A stretch of DNA of 64,000 nt from Fuerstiella sp. (lineage in GTDB: Bacteria > Planctomycetota > Planctomycetia > Planctomycetales > Planctomycetaceae). A program made the translations under genes and the position numbers. The stretch spans positions 5,546 to 69,545 of the forward strand of contig JABABI010000019.1 of assembly GCA_014238335.1 (NCBI GenBank), written 5' to 3'. The notes under the pieces were generated by a model. It worked only from the letters and a program-made list of their open reading frames with translations. It searched no databases and was not told where the DNA came from. Positions 8,672-17,912 of the stretch are shown piece by piece; positions within the stretch are counted from its first letter, which is position 1; each line of letters begins with the position of its first letter.

Positions 8672-9532
8672 ATGCGACTGCCAGACGTCTTTGCTTCTCA
8701 GCCTTTCGCTGTTTCCATCGAAATTTTCCCACCCAAAACGCCCGCAGGAGATGATGCTTTGCGTCGCCATATGCGGACGCTGGCCGAACATCAGCCTGCC
8801 TTTATGTCCTGTACCTACGGCGCTGGCGGTTCGACGCGGGATCGCACGCTCAGTTGGTGTCGGGAGATTCAGGAGGACTTTGAACGCCCGGCTGTGGCCC
8901 ACTTCACTTGCGTGGGATCGACGCGCGAAGAGCTGATTCACTGGCTGGACGAAGCGGAGGCAGCCGGCATCCGGAATATTATGGCGTTGCGAGGGGACTC
9001 ACCCGAGGGCCACGATAGTTTTCAGGCTCCTGAGGGGGGGCTGAGTTATGCCAACGAATTAGTGGAATTAATCCGTCTGCACACCGGTAACTTTGGCATT
9101 GGGGTCGCCGGCTATCCGGAAAAACATATGGAAGCGCCGAGCCTTGAAGTCGATCTGCAGAACCTGAAGCGTAAGGTCGATGCTGGTGCCGACGCCGTGT
9201 TCACTCAACTGTTTTTTGACAACAGCAAATTCTTCGACTTTCGTGAGCAGTGTCAGAAGCTTGGGATTAGTCTGCCCATCGTGCCCGGTATCATGCCGAT
9301 TACCGACTTCGCGAGAATTAAACGCATCACCGCAATGTGTGGCACGGCTTTTCCTGAAGATCTGGCAGCCAGGCTGGAGGACGTTCAGGACGATAAGCAG
9401 GCTCAGTTTGAAATCGGCGTGGAGTACGCAATTGCTCAGTGCAACGAATTACGGTCGAACGGAGTGCCAGGCATACATTTCTATGCGCTGAACAAGTCTC
9501 AGGCCTGCCAGAAGATTCTGGCCGCTTTGTAG
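8672..9532 (+). CDS. metF: Methylenetetrahydrofolate reductase
   Basis: MetF reduces 5,10-methylene-THF to 5-methyl-THF with FAD, supplying the methyl group for methionine synthesis. The 286-residue protein has the expected TIM-barrel blocks: SIEIFPPKT near residue 15, [11 protein letters not shown] near 44, [10 protein letters not shown] near 104, [12 protein letters not shown] near 149, [12 protein letters not shown] near 174 and VPGIMPI near 210, and ends in [11 protein letters not shown]. Length matches the short bacterial enzyme (about 290). No clear ribosome binding site precedes the ATG. It stands alone between two intergenic regions. Confidence 0.96.
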   Translation: MRLPDVFASQPFAVSIEIFPPKTPAGDDALRRHMRTLAEHQPAFMSCTYGAGGSTRDRTLSWCREIQEDFERPAVAHFTCVGSTREELIHWLDEAEAAGIRNIMALRGDSPEGHDSFQAPEGGLSYANELVELIRLHTGNFGIGVAGYPEKHMEAPSLEVDLQNLKRKVDAGADAVFTQLFFDNSKFFDFREQCQKLGISLPIVPGIMPITDFARIKRITAMCGTAFPEDLAARLEDVQDDKQAQFEIGVEYAIAQCNELRSNGVPGIHFYALNKSQACQKILAAL

Positions 9533-9810
9533 CGTCTTTCCTCGGATCTCACGAAATCGTTTTCCGACAAGCCATGGTGACCCACGCCAGCGGACCAAAC
9601 TCTGCTCAATTGTTACGTGAAATGATTGTTGCGTCTGCAGCTGAAGGGACACTGTCGTGGAATGTGGTTGCTTCGTCCGGCTACGGAATCATTTCATTTC
9701 GCAGATGCAGTCACTAAACTGACTCGTTGCGGTCAATCCTGCTGGATGCTGTCCTACCTTTGACCTGGACAAGTGGCAGTCCTTTCTGAAGTTAAAAGTC
9801 TGTGAGAACC

Positions 9811-10623
9811 ATGAGTAACGATCTGTTTGATTTAAGTAATGATGTGGCGGCTGTCATTGGAGGTACAGGTACGCTGGGCGGGGCCATGGCCGATGCTCTG
9901 GCAGGAGCTGGTGCTAAAATTGCCGTGCTGGGACGCAGCGAAGAACGCGGTGCTGCAAGAGTCAGGCAGATCGAAGAGGCCGGTGGCACCGCCATGTTTC
10001 ATGCGGCAGAGGCTCTGGACGCCGCGTCGTTGACGACTGCTCGAGACGCCATCAACGAAAAACTGGGGCCCGTCAGCGTGCTCGTCAGTGCCGCCGGTGG
10101 TAATCGTCCCGAAGCGACACTGCCTCCCGGCAGCGATTTCTGCAAATTGCCGAAGGAGGCGTGGAATGATGTTTTCGACCTGAATCTTGTCGGTGGTTCT
10201 TTGTTACCGTCTCAGGTTTTTGGTGAGACCATGCTGGCTGAAGGCAACGGCAGTGTGATCAATATAGCGTCGATGGCCGGAATGATTCCCCTTTCGCGAG
10301 TCGTGGCGTATTCAGCGGCGAAAGCGGCTGTGCTGAATCTGACTCAGTTTCTGGCTCGCGAATGGGCCACCAAAGGTGTCCGTGTAAACGCCATCAGCCC
10401 CGGATTTTTTCCTGCCGAACAGAATAGGGCTTTGCTCTTTAACGAAGACGGAAGTTACACAGAACGAGGAGGCCAGATCATCGGCCACACGCCCATGGCT
10501 CGTTTCGGTTCACCGGAAGAACTCGCTGGCGCAGTTGTCTGGCTGGCATCCCGTAAGGCGTCAAGCTTTGTTACGGGCCAGAACATCGTTGTCGACGGCG
10601 GCTTTGTATCAACAACCATCTGA
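9811..10623 (+). CDS. SDR-family oxidoreductase, possibly D-mannonate/fructuronate type
   Basis: A 270-residue classical short-chain dehydrogenase. It has the NAD(P) glycine motif GGTGTLGG near residue 17, the catalytic serine region NIASMAG, the YSAAK active-site Tyr/Lys pair and PGFF after NAIS. The block PGFFPAEQNRALL, and the threonine-free glycine loop, resemble the SDR-type fructuronate reductase (UxuB of Bacillus), so a sugar-acid substrate is plausible, but this is by memory of family pattern only. I prefer ATG 9811 over GTG 9802 because the latter adds only three residues. A family 1 repeat follows immediately after the stop. Confidence 0.88.
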   Translation: MSNDLFDLSNDVAAVIGGTGTLGGAMADALAGAGAKIAVLGRSEERGAARVRQIEEAGGTAMFHAAEALDAASLTTARDAINEKLGPVSVLVSAAGGNRPEATLPPGSDFCKLPKEAWNDVFDLNLVGGSLLPSQVFGETMLAEGNGSVINIASMAGMIPLSRVVAYSAAKAAVLNLTQFLAREWATKGVRVNAISPGFFPAEQNRALLFNEDGSYTERGGQIIGHTPMARFGSPEELAGAVVWLASRKASSFVTGQNIVVDGGFVSTTI

Positions 10624-10627
10624 TGTG

Positions 10628-10706
10628 GACGGGCGGGGTGGCCCGCGGCCGACGCAGGCTGACGACTGGAATGTGATAGCCCGCTTCCGCTGGTCGCTGC
10701 TAAGAT
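10628..10706. repeat. Dispersed GC-rich intergenic repeat, family 1, copy B
   Basis: Second copy of the repeat described at 5021 and 14099; shares GGTGGCCCGC, CTGGAATGTGATAGCCCGC and CGCTGGTCGCTGC with the consensus. It starts 5 bases after the SDR stop. An ATG at 10705 lies at its edge, so that codon is unlikely to be the start of the next gene. Confidence 0.65.
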
Positions 10707-10809
10707 GCGTGGCTCGTATCTGCTTTTCGTACTTTGTGCTCTTGCTCCCAAACCGGAGTGGAGTATGGGACCGAGATTCGACGTGTTTCCAATCAGAAAC
10801 GGAATACCC

Positions 10810-12099
10810 GTGAGTAGCCATAATTTCAACTTTCAACGCCAGCTCTGCCGGCGTACGCTGTTGCGTGGAACGGGTGTTTCTCTGTCTCTGCCGTGGCTGA
10901 CGGCCATGCAATCCGCCTTCGCCGGAGTTGAAGAGCCTGAAGCTCCCAGACGGTTTGTCGCCATGACTTTGGGGTTGGGACTGGTCGCGAATAACCTGAA
11001 CCCAAAGCAGGTCGGCTTCGACTATGAGTCCAGCAGCTACCTGAGGCCACTGGAAGATCTGCGCAACAGCATGACGATCATATCCGGAGCATCGCATCCC
11101 GGTGTGACCGGCGGTCACCGTGCCGAAGCCAGCCTGTTGACGGCGAATCCCGTCGGCAGTTCGGGCAAGGCAAAGAACTCAATTTCGCTTGACCAACACA
11201 TGGCCAAATATTTGGGCAGCTTTACGCGATTTCCATCGCTGGTGCTCAGCAGCAATGGCAGCAACAGCCCGTGCTATACCGAAAACGGGGCCATGATCCC
11301 GGCGGAGAGTTCTCCAGCGCGTCTGTTTACTCGCCTGTTTGTGAACGATTCCCCTGCCGAACAGCAGCGTCAGGCTCAGCGAGTTCGTCAGGGACGCAGC
11401 ATCATGGACCTGGTCGCCGGAGATGCCAAACTTTTGTCGAAGCAACTGGGGGCCGGCGACAGAGATCGGCTCGATTCTTACTTCACAAGTGTCCGTGAAC
11501 TTGAACGCCGTCTGGCGGAATCCGAGACGTGGGCTCACCGTCCAAAGCCCCGGGTGGGGGTTTCCAAACCCGTCGATATCGGCAATTCGAATGACTTTGT
11601 GGGACGTCAACGGTTAATGAGCGACGCGATCAGACTTGCGCTGGAAACCGATTCCACTCGTTTTGTCTCGTACCATCTGGGAGGTTCGGGCGGTGTGGTT
11701 CCGATACCGGGTGTCGCTGAAGGCTATCACACTCTCAGCCATCACGGTCTGGACGAAGAGAAACTCGATCAGCTTGCGCTGGTCGAAGTAGAGATTATCA
11801 ACGCCTGGGGGCAGCTGCTGCGTGATATGAGCACGACGGGTGAAAGCGGAAAAAGTCTACTGAACAACACGTCGGTGTTACTGACCAGCAATCTGGGCAA
11901 CGCTTCCAATCACGACAACCGCAACATGCCTGTGTTGCTGGCCGGTGGACGCTTCAAGCACGGTCAGCATCTGGCCTTTGATCGACGCAGAAATCACCCA
12001 TTGCCAAATTTGTTCGTGAATCTGCTGCAGCAGGTTGGGCTGGAAGAAGACCGATTTGCCAGCAGCACTGGAACAGTGACCGGACTTGAAACGACATAG
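10810..12099 (+). CDS. DUF1552 exported protein
   Basis: A protein of about 429 residues of the DUF1552 family, common in planctomycetes next to DUF1587/1588-type cytochromes; its biochemical role is unknown. Family features are the N-terminal twin-arginine-like [40 protein letters not shown] near residue 100, FPSLVLSS, and the C-terminal [17 protein letters not shown] ... LAGG. I place the start at GTG 10810, giving the short leader before the RR motif usual for the family; upstream ATGs at 10765 and 10705 would add residues with no family resemblance. No cytochrome partner is adjacent. Confidence 0.85.
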   Translation: MSSHNFNFQRQLCRRTLLRGTGVSLSLPWLTAMQSAFAGVEEPEAPRRFVAMTLGLGLVANNLNPKQVGFDYESSSYLRPLEDLRNSMTIISGASHPGVTGGHRAEASLLTANPVGSSGKAKNSISLDQHMAKYLGSFTRFPSLVLSSNGSNSPCYTENGAMIPAESSPARLFTRLFVNDSPAEQQRQAQRVRQGRSIMDLVAGDAKLLSKQLGAGDRDRLDSYFTSVRELERRLAESETWAHRPKPRVGVSKPVDIGNSNDFVGRQRLMSDAIRLALETDSTRFVSYHLGGSGGVVPIPGVAEGYHTLSHHGLDEEKLDQLALVEVEIINAWGQLLRDMSTTGESGKSLLNNTSVLLTSNLGNASNHDNRNMPVLLAGGRFKHGQHLAFDRRRNHPLPNLFVNLLQQVGLEEDRFASSTGTVTGLETT

Positions 12100-12120
12100 G
12101 GCTGCCTGGCAGGTTGTTGT

Positions 12121-13167
12121 TTAATCCGCACTCGCGGCGACCGGTGCAGGTTCACGTCGCCAGAACAGTCTGAGCACGCGGCGAGACAGGCGAAAGGCGG
12201 TGCTGCGTTCGGCTTCTTTGCCGTACTTCCAGCGGAACAGCCAGCACTGAGCGATATACAGCAGCTGGTCGATTACGTAGGCGACCACCGGTATAGTCAG
12301 GATGATGATCATCGTGTATTCCGTCGTGCTGCGACGCCGGGCGATGTTCAGCAAAAAGCCCAGTCCACCCGCGCCTTCGCCTTCGTGCATGAATTCGACC
12401 AGCATGATGTAGCCAAATGCCAGACCGAACAGCACACGCAGGGAGTTGAATACCATGGGCATGGCCAGCGGCACCAGGACCTTGAAGACGATCTGCAGCC
12501 GCGAGGCTCCCAGAGTTAAAGCCGTTTCCACGTAACGCTGAGCTACTTCGCTGACTGCGTCGATCGTGTCGGCGATGATAAAGGCCACGCACGCGATGAC
12601 GATGAACATGTATTTCTGCTTTTCGTCCGTACCGAACAATGCCAGCACCAGAGGTATCAGCGCGGCAATTGGAATGTTGCGGCCGAACAGCACAAGCGGT
12701 GCGAAGAAACTGCCAACGAGGGGAAAGCAGCCCGCGGCCACGCCGATCGGGATACCAACCAGCAAGGCCAGAGCAAAACCGATGATGACCCGTTTGAGCG
12801 AAACAAAAGTATTGTCCCAGATGTGTCGTTCCGGACTCTTCGAATCAAGGACTTCCGGTAAACGTTCCCAGGTCTCGGCGACGGACGGCAGCTGATTGTG
12901 TCCCAGAATTCGTTCTTCACCACTGCCCAGCGTTGTCCACCACCACAGCAACGCGCAGAGTGTGACGCTGAGGCAGCCGGCGGTGATCATCAGCCAACGC
13001 GGAATCTCGGAGCGAAGCCCGAATAACTTGAGTCGTTGAATGTGGCCGGCCGTTTCGACCGTTCCTGCCCCAGGTTGATCGACATTGTGGTCGGGGGGGG
13101 CAGTGGCAGATGAGGACTGCTTTGTCGGACTGGCGTCGTTAGCCGATGGTTCGGGCGGCTCTGGCAT
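12121..13167 (-). CDS. ABC transporter permease, NitT/TauT (SsuC/TauC) type
   Basis: A 348-residue inner-membrane permease. After a 55-residue proline-rich soluble leader and a first membrane segment (about 59-78) come the BPD-type permease helices and the EAA loop ETALTLGASRLQIVFKVLVP, which docks on the ATPase. C-terminal WLFRWKYG is typical of the nitrate/sulfonate/taurine family. GAGG precedes the ATG by 6 bases, supporting the start. No substrate-binding protein or ATPase gene is adjacent: panB lies directly upstream on the same strand. The partners must be elsewhere. Substrate cannot be assigned. Confidence 0.9.
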   Translation of the reverse strand: MPEPPEPSANDASPTKQSSSATAPPDHNVDQPGAGTVETAGHIQRLKLFGLRSEIPRWLMITAGCLSVTLCALLWWWTTLGSGEERILGHNQLPSVAETWERLPEVLDSKSPERHIWDNTFVSLKRVIIGFALALLVGIPIGVAAGCFPLVGSFFAPLVLFGRNIPIAALIPLVLALFGTDEKQKYMFIVIACVAFIIADTIDAVSEVAQRYVETALTLGASRLQIVFKVLVPLAMPMVFNSLRVLFGLAFGYIMLVEFMHEGEGAGGLGFLLNIARRRSTTEYTMIIILTIPVVAYVIDQLLYIAQCWLFRWKYGKEAERSTAFRLSRRVLRLFWRREPAPVAASAD

Positions 13168-13283
13168 CGTCTACCTCACACAGAATGGACGCGGAATTAA
13201 GTACTGACGCTACTTCCCATTTTCTTTCTTTGCGTATTCAACCTGAATATTGTACACATTTTCGTCGAGCATGTCGGCTGCCG

Positions 13284-14081
13284 TCAGTGGCTGTGCTCGG
13301 CCGACGGAAACTCTCCTGACTTCACCTCGCTGACATAATTCTGTATAGCGGTCACCGCCTGAGGTCGCAGGTCTGCAAAATGTTTCAGAAATTTCGGCTT
13401 GAAGGACGGCGTCAGGCCCAGCATGTCGGGCCCCACCAGGACCTGACCGCTGCAGTGTGGCCCTGCTCCGATACCGATCGTCGGAATCGAAAGTGCTTCC
13501 GTGACTTGTTTGGCGACGTCGGCAGAAACCAGTTCCAGCAGTACGCCGAAGGCCCCTGCGTCTTCCGCAGCACGAGCGTCGTCGAGCAGTTGCTCTGCGT
13601 TTCTCTGAATCTTGCCCATGCCACCAAGTTGCCTGACCGCCTGCGGTCTCATGCCAACATGAGCCATGACCGGAATATCGGCTCTCATGATGGAACGAAT
13701 CGTTTCGCTTTGAATTCTGCCGCCTTCCAGCTTGACCGCGTCGGCCCCCGTTTCTTTGATGATGCGTCCTGCGTTGCGGACAGCTTCTTCAGGACTGACC
13801 TGGTACGACATAAAGGGCATGTCGACGATGACCAACGCTCGTTTCACGGCCCGAACAACAATTTCGCCGTGGTAGATCATCTGATCCAGAGTTACGGGCA
13901 GCGTTGTTGAATGTCCCTGCACCACCATGCTCAGACTGTCGCCGACCAGGATGCTATCCACGCCTGCTTCGTCCATGATCCCTGCCCACATGTGATCATA
14001 GGCAGTCACCATCGACAGCCCTTCGCTGGCGGCGCTGACGAATCCAGGAACGGTGATTTTTCGAACGTGAGCCTTATTCAC
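13284..14081 (-). CDS. panB: 3-methyl-2-oxobutanoate hydroxymethyltransferase
   Basis: PanB makes ketopantoate from alpha-ketoisovalerate and methylene-THF in pantothenate synthesis. The protein has the family core MVTAYDH, VDSILVGDSLSMVVQGHST, VDMPFMSYQ, AVKLEGG, PVMAHVGMRPQ, the catalytic Glu in AFGVLLELVS and SIPTIGIGAGPHCSGQVLV. The frame is open upstream to an ATG at 14195, but that extension runs through a family 1 repeat (14099-14175) and has no PanB resemblance, so I place the start at GTG 14081, giving about 265 residues, the usual length. No strong Shine-Dalgarno sequence precedes it. Confidence 0.93.
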   Translation of the reverse strand: MNKAHVRKITVPGFVSAASEGLSMVTAYDHMWAGIMDEAGVDSILVGDSLSMVVQGHSTTLPVTLDQMIYHGEIVVRAVKRALVIVDMPFMSYQVSPEEAVRNAGRIIKETGADAVKLEGGRIQSETIRSIMRADIPVMAHVGMRPQAVRQLGGMGKIQRNAEQLLDDARAAEDAGAFGVLLELVSADVAKQVTEALSIPTIGIGAGPHCSGQVLVGPDMLGLTPSFKPKFLKHFADLRPQAVTAIQNYVSEVKSGEFPSAEHSH

Positions 14082-14098
14082 AAGATTGAATCCATACT

Positions 14099-14175
14099 GA
14101 CGCGGGGCGGCCCGCGAGCCGATTCGAGTTGACGCTCGGAAACAGATGGTCCGCTCCCGGTGGTCGCTACAGGTG
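14099..14175. repeat. Dispersed GC-rich intergenic repeat, family 1, copy C
   Basis: Third copy, with GGGGCGGCCCGCGAGCCGA, GACGCTCGGAA and CCGCTCCCGGTGGTCGCT matching copies A and B. It lies just upstream of panB on the opposite-sense reading, in the region that would be its 5' leader. Confidence 0.65.
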
Positions 14176-14305
14176 ACCTGGAATCCCGCGGTCACGAGTT
14201 CGATGTCACTAATGAGCGGTGTGGGCGGATTCTAACAGGACGATAGACCACTCGAAACGGACACAGCAAAAGCGTCTCAGGATCGCGGAATTGCCGAGGT
14301 CCTCA

Positions 14306-15664
14306 TCAACTGCTCAACGCATCCGCAACATTGGTGCGGTAGGCGGTCATGGCCGGCAAAAATCCGACGAGTGCTCCGAGTACCAAGAGCACGGGAAACA
14401 GCACAAACTCCCACGGATTCAGAGCCCAGCCATCCAGCAGAAGACCCGTTAGTGCACTAACGTACGGTGCGAACGCGACAGATAGTCCATGGCCAATCAG
14501 CCAGCCCATCATTCCGCCTCCGATGCACAGCACCGTGGATTCGGCAAGAATGATGGAGAATACGCTCGTGCGCCGTGCTCCCAGGGCGCGCATAATGCCG
14601 ATTTCGCGTCTGCGATCGGACATGCTGTTGTAAATGCTGACAAAAATGCTGATCCCGGACACCGCGATGATCATCCCTGTCAGCACCATCAGGGCCTTCT
14701 GGATGTGCCCCACAACATCCTGCATCAGTCGTCTAATCGGGCGAATCGGATTGACGGCCATGGCTTTGGAGCCGTTTTTTAGCTGCGACTGCAGACTGAT
14801 TGCATCAAAGACTTCCCGTGTCTTCACGAAGACGGCTGTCACCTCCTTCATCGCGTCCGGAGTGTCGAGTCCGTAACCCATCGATTCGTCACCGATCTCC
14901 TGCCCCTTCGCTCTACTCTTTTTCAGTTCCTCCATTTGGCCCAAAGCGATGTCGAGTCGTTCCCTGTCGTTGCCGTAGAAGTCTTTGAGTCGCGTTTCGA
15001 CCTCATCAATCGGCTTCTGGTGACCATCGAGTATGTAAACTGCTTCGAGGTTCAGGAAAACGCTCCTGTCGTTAGGTGTCCCCGTTTGCCGAAGCACCGA
15101 AACGACGGTGAACATTTCGTCATGAACGTCTTCGCTGTCAGCGCTGCCGTGCACAATCGTGAATTTATCTCCAACCTTCCATCCGTTCTTCCGTGCAACC
15201 TGTGAACCAATGACCGCGTCATACAGCTCGTTCAATTGACGTGTGCCCTCCTGGTCCGCGACTTCAAACATCTTACCAGGCGTATACTCATTAAGAAAAT
15301 ACTCGTTCGTCGTGCCGACAATCGGAAAGCCACCGTGCTCCGGTTTGGTGAAGTCTCCGAACGCCAACGGAATGGCTGTCTCGATACGACGGTCGTTGCG
15401 CAACTGTTCCAGGTACATGTACGGCAAGTTGGCGATCGGTGGTTGAACTCGGTAAACAGAACTCAGCACAAGTTGCAGATCGCTGCCCTTGGCTCCGATG
15501 ATCAGGTCGTATGCAATTGACCGCTGATTGAAGGCTCCATCGACCGCGCCAGCAATCACCAGTACTACGACCATCAGCATGACGCCCAGCGCCACACTAA
15601 GCGCCGTCAGCAGGGAGGCGACCTTTCGTTGCTTAACGCTTTTCCATGCGATGGATAACAGGTT
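14306..15664 (-). CDS. MacB/LolC-like ABC transporter permease (FtsX domain)
   Basis: A 453-residue permease (start ATG at 15667, coding through 14306). One membrane segment at about 18-42, a long periplasmic MacB-type domain (about 45-320), then three C-terminal helices with the FtsX core SDRRREIGIMRALGARR between the second and third. Such proteins act with a LolD-like ATPase to move lipoproteins, peptides or small molecules out of the membrane without true transport through the helices. Its ATG overlaps the stop of the ATPase gene by four bases (ATGA), so the two are translationally coupled. No adaptor (MacA-like) gene is nearby. Substrate unknown. Confidence 0.9.
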   Translation of the reverse strand, partial: NLLSIAWKSVKQRKVASLLTALSVALGVMLMVVVLVIAGAVDGAFNQRSIAYDLIIGAKGSDLQLVLSSVYRVQPPIANLPYMYLEQLRNDRRIETAIPLAFGDFTKPEHGGFPIVGTTNEYFLNEYTPGKMFEVADQEGTRQLNELYDAVIGSQVARKNGWKVGDKFTIVHGSADSEDVHDEMFTVVSVLRQTGTPNDRSVFLNLEAVYILDGHQKPIDEVETRLKDFYGNDRERLDIALGQMEELKKSRAKGQEIGDESMGYGLDTPDAMKEVTAVFVKTREVFDAISLQSQLKNGSKAMAVNPIRPIRRLMQDVVGHIQKALMVLTGMIIAVSGISIFVSIYNSMSDRRREIGIMRALGARRTSVFSIILAESTVLCIGGGMMGWLIGHGLSVAFAPYVSALTGLLLDGWALNPWEFVLFPVLLVLGALVGFLPAMTAYRTNVADALSS

Positions 15665-16353
15665 CATGAGGCTGCTCCCTGAAAGTCAGCCTGTGGGTCG
15701 TTGAAGTCCGCCAGCTTGTCCAGCCGGTCGAAAGTGTTGGCAACTTCCATCGCGTGGGTCACCATCAGCAAGGTCACGTTGTTTTCTTCGCAGGTGTCTC
15801 GGATCAAATTCAAAATCAGATCCTGATTGGCCGGGTCCACGTTGGCCGTCGGTTCGTCCGCCAGCAGCAGTGCTGGCTTGTTCGCCAGCGATCGAGCGAC
15901 CGAAACTCGCTGCTGTTCGCCGACCGACATTCGTTGCGGCGTGTGGTCCAGCCGCTGCTCGAGTCCGACGCGTTCCAGAAGGGAAATGGCGAACGGCCGA
16001 TCGATGGCTCGCCCGGAAAATGACATTCCCAGCAGCACATTTTCCAGAGCTGTGAATGCCGGCAGCAGGTTGAATGTCTGGAAAACGAAGCCAATCTTAG
16101 CAGCGCGGAAGCGGTCTCGTACGACTTCCGGCAGGGGAGCTATGTCTTTGCCGTCGATGACGACCTGACCGGAATCCGGGGCCAGAATCCCCGAAATTAC
16201 GTTTAGCAGCGTAGTTTTTCCACCGCCGCTGGAACCGACCAGTGCCGCCTGTTCACCCCGAGCAAGTTCGTAGCGAGAAATGCCCAGCACTGGCAGACGG
16301 TTGCCGTTGGGTTCTCGGTAAGATTTTCGTACGTTCTCAAGCAGAAGTGACAT
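15664..16353 (-). CDS. LolD/MacB-type ABC transporter ATPase
   Basis: A 229-residue ATPase with Walker A GSSGGGKTTLL (near residue 40), Q-loop VFQTFNLLPAFTALENV, an unusual signature MSVGEQQR in place of LSGGQQQR, Walker B ALLLADEPTANVD and switch MVTHAME. The spacing and TFNLLPAFTALENV are typical of the LolD/MacB/FtsE branch. I choose ATG 16353; the preceding in-frame TTG adds one residue. It powers the permease encoded by the overlapping downstream gene. Confidence 0.94.
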   Translation of the reverse strand: MSLLLENVRKSYREPNGNRLPVLGISRYELARGEQAALVGSSGGGKTTLLNVISGILAPDSGQVVIDGKDIAPLPEVVRDRFRAAKIGFVFQTFNLLPAFTALENVLLGMSFSGRAIDRPFAISLLERVGLEQRLDHTPQRMSVGEQQRVSVARSLANKPALLLADEPTANVDPANQDLILNLIRDTCEENNVTLLMVTHAMEVANTFDRLDKLADFNDPQADFQGAAS

Positions 16354-16417
16354 CAACGGACTGTACGCTGAATGTCACCACTGCTGCGAGACGTTTTTCC
16401 CTCTTTTGTGACGGTGA

Positions 16418-17647
16418 CTACTTGTCGGATTTGAACTTGTAGAGCTGACCAAACGTTGTGGTGAAGTAAACTTCGCCGTCTTCGTCTTCTCCAAAGCTCA
16501 TGACAGGCATTTTTTCGCCCACACCGGTCAGGGAATAGTTGGCCACGGTCCGATTCCCATCGTTTTCCAGAGCCCACAGCAGGCCGGTGACGTAATCCGC
16601 GTAGACGTACTTACCGACCAGCTCGGGAACAGATTTGCCCCGGTAAACGCTGCCGCCGGTAATGGATTTGCCGACGTCGTGATGGTATTCCCAGATTGGA
16701 TCGATCAGCGAATCACGGGGCGCGTCGTTTCCGTCCGGACGGAACCAGTGCTTCGCCTCACGGATGTTCCAGCCGTAGTTGCCACCTTTCGTGATGATGT
16801 TGATTTCTTCCCACAGATTCTGGCCAACGTCGCCAGCCCACAGTTTTCCGGTTTCACTGTCGAACGCCATTCGCCAGACGTTGCGAAGTCCGAGGGCGTA
16901 AATCTCCGGGCGGGCGTCAGTTGTCTTTCCTCGTTTGTTGACAACGACTTTGTGGCCAATGAAGGGATTGTCTTTGGGAATGGCATACGCCTTGCCGTCG
17001 GCTTTGCTGTCGATATCGATTCGCAGGATGGCACCGAGAAGCGTCGTGAGGTTCTGCCCGTTTCCGTTCGGGTCGTTACCGCTGCCGCCGTCGCCGAGTG
17101 CCACGTACAGGTAGCCATCGGGGCCAAATGCGATGGTGCCACCGTTGTGGTTCCAGAACGGCTGCGGGATACGCATGATTTCGACTTCAGACGACGGGTC
17201 GGCTTTGTTCGGATCGTTCTTTGAAACCGTAAAGCGAGTTACAACGGAGGTGTGCTCGGCGTCCGCGGTTGTGTAATACAGGAAGAAGTGACCGTTGTCC
17301 TTGAAGTTCGGATGGAACGCGAAGCCCAGCAATCCCTCTTCGTTCTGGTTGTCCTTGTACACGCAGCGTTTGTCGATATCCAGAAATACGTCTGCTTCTT
17401 CAACGTCAGGATCGTTTGGAAAGACCTGCAGGACTCCCTTTTGCTCGGCCACAAACACGCGATTGCTGCCGTCGCCGGCATGAGTCACCACGATGGGACG
17501 ATCAAAGATCAGGTTTTCGAAGGCTCGAGTGGCGCTGACGGGCAGCGCTGCTTCTTTGACGTCGTTGCCTGCATCTGCCGAGACCGTCAGATTGATGAGT
17601 CCGGAGAGCACAATAGTCGCTGTCAGAAGTTTCTTCACAGTATTCAT
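16418..17647 (-). CDS. Exported PQQ-type sugar dehydrogenase (GSDH/sorbosone family)
   Basis: A 409-residue protein with an N-terminal signal peptide (residues 1 to about 24, ending VSADA). The beta-propeller of soluble PQQ glucose/sorbosone dehydrogenases is recognised from RPIVVTHAGDGSNRVFVAEQ, EEGLLGFAFHPNF, FWNHNGGTIAFGPDGYLYVA, ALGLRNVWRMAFD, GDVGQNLWEEIN and SVYRGKSVPELVGKYVYADY. The family oxidises aldose sugars in the periplasm using PQQ; the exact substrate here is unknown and many planctomycete members are uncharacterised. It stands alone on the strand, 61 bases after the ABC ATPase start region, and is preceded by a 265-base gap. Confidence 0.9.
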   Translation of the reverse strand: MNTVKKLLTATIVLSGLINLTVSADAGNDVKEAALPVSATRAFENLIFDRPIVVTHAGDGSNRVFVAEQKGVLQVFPNDPDVEEADVFLDIDKRCVYKDNQNEEGLLGFAFHPNFKDNGHFFLYYTTADAEHTSVVTRFTVSKNDPNKADPSSEVEIMRIPQPFWNHNGGTIAFGPDGYLYVALGDGGSGNDPNGNGQNLTTLLGAILRIDIDSKADGKAYAIPKDNPFIGHKVVVNKRGKTTDARPEIYALGLRNVWRMAFDSETGKLWAGDVGQNLWEEINIITKGGNYGWNIREAKHWFRPDGNDAPRDSLIDPIWEYHHDVGKSITGGSVYRGKSVPELVGKYVYADYVTGLLWALENDGNRTVANYSLTGVGEKMPVMSFGEDEDGEVYFTTTFGQLYKFKSDK

Positions 17648-17912
17648 ACTCCGAGGTTCTGGAAAGGTGGGCGGTGGGTTCCTGAGGACGCGCTGGAGGG
17701 CGTGCCAGAGCGAATTAACAGATTATTGGACTGTAAACGACGCGTTCGCACTCGGCAATTCGACGACAGACTAGTTGGGCCTCGCCACTTTTGCAATTTC
17801 CGCAGCCAGAAGAGCAGAGGGGCGGGAGTGTTTTTTCGGCAGAAGACGGAGCCGACTCTTGGGTCTCTCATCGGAAAAAGAGTCCCGACCGTCTCTCCAC
17901 TATAGACGCTTT

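Noticed and set aside
13284..14195. Extended PanB starting at ATG 14195
   Set aside because: The extra 38 residues are encoded by a family 1 repeat and do not resemble PanB; start moved to GTG 14081.
17854..17884. Inverted repeat GACTCTT/AAGAGTC in the gap after the cupredoxin-like gene
   Set aside because: Loop of 17 bases and no T-tract after it; too weak to call a terminator.
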